NCBI GenBank assembly: GCA_050013415.1
Contig: JBEKFH010000249.1
Span: 1 to 7,239 of the forward strand
Reading direction: 5' to 3'
From: Palsa-506 sp050013415
Lineage (GTDB): Bacteria; Actinomycetota; Actinomycetes; Streptosporangiales; Streptosporangiaceae
Length of the DNA: 7,239 bases
This document shows, one piece after another, positions 6,252-7,239 of this stretch. Numbering within the stretch: position 1 is the stretch's first letter; the number at the start of each line of letters is the position of its first letter. The translations under genes were made by a program, and so were the position numbers. The notes below the pieces were generated by a model that saw only the letters and a program-made list of their open reading frames with translations, made no database searches and had not been told where the DNA came from.

Positions 6252-6443
6252 GCTGTCCATTGCGGCGGCGTTGATGTGGTGTCCGACAGGGTCACCGGCG
6301 GCCAGCCCGGCCGACCCGTCAGGCAGGACGAGTACGTCGTGGAAGTCGCCGCCCACCTCGGCACCCCGGTCACCTGGGGGCAGCTCGCGGCCTGGCCGCG
6401 GTCGGCCAGGACTCGCCGCCGGCAGCCCCGGAACGAGGACCGC
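6252..6443 (-). pseudogene. Fragment of a SpoIIE/RsbU-type PP2C phosphatase
   Basis: The minus strand encodes RELPPGDRGAEVGGDFHDV, LVLPDGSAGLAAGDPVGHH and INAAAM in one frame. This is the start of a PP2C-like SpoIIE phosphatase domain (family pattern EVGGDwYDv...LpdG...GDVvGHG..AA..M), including the Asp residues that bind Mn2+/Mg2+. In a typical protein about 150 more residues follow, but here homology stops at about 6252, just short of the gntR-type gene's 3' end, and the second motif is degenerate (GDPVGHH for GDVxGHG). No start or upstream sensor domain is visible. Such phosphatases are abundant in actinomycetes, where they act on anti-anti-sigma factors. This is a dead fragment marking a breakpoint. 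Family recognition is fairly sure; the outer boundary near 6443 is approximate. Confidence 0.65.
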
Positions 6444-6457
6444 TGCGGTACTTGGTT

Positions 6458-6485
6458 CGGGGTTCGAGTCTCTAGTGGCGCACCC
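6458..6485 (+). pseudogene. tRNA 3'-end-like segment (decayed tRNA or attachment-site remnant)
   Basis: The block reads as the 3' third of a tRNA: T-stem CGGGG, T-loop TTCGAGT, T-stem 3' strand CTCTA, acceptor 3' strand GTGGCGC, discriminator A, then CCC. The T-stem pairs only as G-C and G-T plus one C-A mismatch, so it is degenerate. I find no matching 5' acceptor (GCGCCAC-like), D-arm or anticodon arm upstream, where the phosphatase fragment lies. The sequence resembles an actinobacterial tRNA-Lys 3' end (from memory). The opposite strand gives RDSNPEP, the peptide typical of antisense reading through T-arms. A tRNA 3' end without its 5' part is what integration of a mobile element leaves behind. 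Not a functional tRNA. Confidence 0.5.
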
Positions 6486-6676
6486 GGCCTGAACTGGTGT
6501 TATGACCGTTAGGGTCCCTCGTGAAGGCCGTTTCGGGGCCATGTTTGCTCCACGTTTGCTCGTCAGTCCGGACCTAGCGTTACATCTGGCGGAAGGCGCA
6601 GGAGAGAGCTCGCTGCTGATGCGGCCGCAGGGGGAGCGGCCGGCTGCCTCGCTGGCCGGATGGCCGAGGCTGATCA
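6486..6676. other. Intergenic stretch without recognisable gene
   Basis: No reading frame here has plausible coding content. The visible items are a weak GGCC-N7-GGCC hairpin (6526-6540), possibly a relic of a tRNA terminator, and an 8-bp direct repeat GTTTGCTC at 6543-6550 and 6554-6561 (11-bp period), about 60 bases beyond the tRNA-like end. Paired short repeats near a tRNA 3' end can be integrase or excisionase arm sites, but two copies are too few to claim this. Confidence 0.4.
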
Positions 6677-6828
6677 GGTCGGCTGCTGTCCTGTCTCCGG
6701 TAAAGTCGGCCCTGTCTCGGTGATTCCGGCCGTTACTGCCCGGGTCTCACTCCTGTCGGCCCGATCCACGCCCGCGTGATCTCGGCGGCCAGCCCAGTGC
6801 CCGCGGATCTCGGCCTCGGCGACGACGG

Positions 6829-7027
6829 TCATGCCATTGCACGGGCGGAGCGGTCGGCGCCCCGGGTAAGCAGGAACGCGGTGACATTGCCGTGCAGCGG
6901 CCCGCCGGTCTGGACGTGGCCGTCGTGCTCGACATCGATTGCGTGGCGGAGCAGGGTCCACCTGTAGCCGTCGTGGTCGAGGAGGTCTCTCAGCCGCGGC
7001 AGTCTTCTGCTCGACCGCGAGGTGACC
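6829..7027 (-). pseudogene. C-terminal fragment of an ankyrin-repeat protein, frameshifted
   Basis: The minus strand encodes DLLDHDGYRWTLLRHAID, VEHDGHVQTGGPLHGNVTAF and LLTRGADRSARAMA, then TGA at 6829-6831, with strong G/C third-position bias as in a real gene. The pattern fits actinobacterial ankyrin-repeat proteins (W-T-L-L-x-H-A-I-D ... T-A-x-L-L-x-R-G-A-D). The preceding part, GHLAVEQKTAAAER (about 6986-7027), continues the ankyrin pattern in a different frame, so a frameshift lies near 6985. Upstream of about 7030 the DNA belongs to the hydroxylase remnant on the other strand, so the N-terminus is gone. A second frame starts at ATG 6832, overlapping this stop (ATGA), and runs 52 codons with coding-like bias only in the first dozen (MTVVAEAEIRGHWA): perhaps the start of a lost downstream gene. 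Family assignment is moderate. Confidence 0.45.
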
Positions 7028-7029
7028 TG

Positions 7030-7239
7030 TCCGGTGGACTTCGACGCGGCCAGGTGCGGAGATGCCCCATGCGTGGCTCGGCGATCGGAAATGGTAACCG
7101 GGTCTCGGCGACACTCGACTTGACCGGCAAGGGACGGTTCACTGTCGTCACTGGGCTGGCAGGCCAGTCGTGAGCTGCGGCTGTCGCAGCCATGTCCCGG
7201 CAGTACCTAACCTACTGGATCGCCCCGGGGGAGGATGCC
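7030..7239 (+). pseudogene. Second TfdB-like hydroxylase, C-terminal fragment with frameshift and nonsense codon
   Basis: Homologous to residues about 462-530 of the hydroxylase at 1667-3625, but on the opposite strand. One frame (7038-7088) reads TSTRPGAEMPHAWLGDR, matching ATTRPGAKVPHVWLIDG of the intact gene. A shift of one base then moves to the frame reading NRVSATLDLTGKGRFTVVTG and LAGQS (7096-7170), matching RRVSTLDVTGHGRFCLVTG and LAGRT. The next codon is TGA (7171-7173) where the family has Trp. After it the same frame continues AAAVAAMSRQYLTYWIAPGE to the window edge, matching AAAASQLDLPYLRTVIVGAP. One frameshift, a one-residue insertion (VSATLD against VSTLD) and a nonsense codon make this a pseudogene. 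It is clearly diverged from the first copy, so it is not a recent duplicate. The N-terminal 460 residues are missing. It may continue to the right. Confidence 0.75.

Noticed and set aside
6450..6482. Peptide CATRDSNPEPS as part of a small protein
   Set aside because: Antisense translation of tRNA T-arm sequence commonly yields such peptides; better read as a tRNA remnant.
6502..6723. 73-codon plus-strand frame
   Set aside because: No motif, no coding bias, no convincing ribosome site; covers the featureless stretch after the tRNA-like segment.
7174..7190. GCTGCG-N5-CGCAGC inverted repeat
   Set aside because: Short and inside the hydroxylase pseudogene coding sequence; likely chance in GC-rich DNA.
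1..7239. CRISPR array, insertion sequence or transposase/integrase gene
   Set aside because: No regularly spaced repeats, no DDE/recombinase motifs and no terminal inverted repeats with target duplications were found on reading both strands.

Overview
The window is high-GC DNA (by eye about two-thirds G+C, with strong G/C bias at third codon positions in the intact genes). Its gene types (OmpR/HAMP-kinase pair, GntR/FCD regulator, traces of SpoIIE-type phosphatase and ankyrin genes, frequent GTG starts, 4-bp stop/start overlaps) fit an actinomycete. I cannot place it below the phylum with confidence.

Left third, minus strand (1-1850): a two-component system. The HAMP sensor histidine kinase is intact for 464 residues and runs off the left edge. 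The OmpR-type response regulator before it has lost most of its receiver domain. What remains is the last receiver helix region (KPF motif) and a complete winged-helix DNA-binding domain. The break at about 1820-1850 coincides with a perfect 10-bp inverted repeat. On the other side of it lies the 3' end of an unrelated aromatic hydroxylase gene, which has no stop codon of its own.

Middle, minus strand (1667-5201): a compact catabolic operon with the order mhpB-type extradiol dioxygenase, isochorismatase-like hydrolase, TfdB-type FAD phenol hydroxylase. The hydroxylase would make a catechol and the MhpB-like enzyme would open its ring. The hydrolase-fold protein lacks the usual Asp-Lys-Cys triad (His, His, Ser instead), so its role is open. 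A GntR/FadR-type regulator (5439-6227, plus strand) is divergent. The 237-bp space between them holds a candidate promoter and two palindromes that could be its operators.

Right end (6228-7239): no intact gene. It is a patchwork of decayed pieces: a SpoIIE/RsbU-type phosphatase fragment, a tRNA 3'-end-like segment, an ankyrin-repeat gene fragment, and a frameshifted, nonsense-interrupted C-terminal piece of a second TfdB-like hydroxylase in the opposite orientation to the first. Together with the broken response regulator, this suggests that the catabolic operon sits in a rearranged, transferred segment with junctions near 1820-1850 and in the 6230-7040 stretch.
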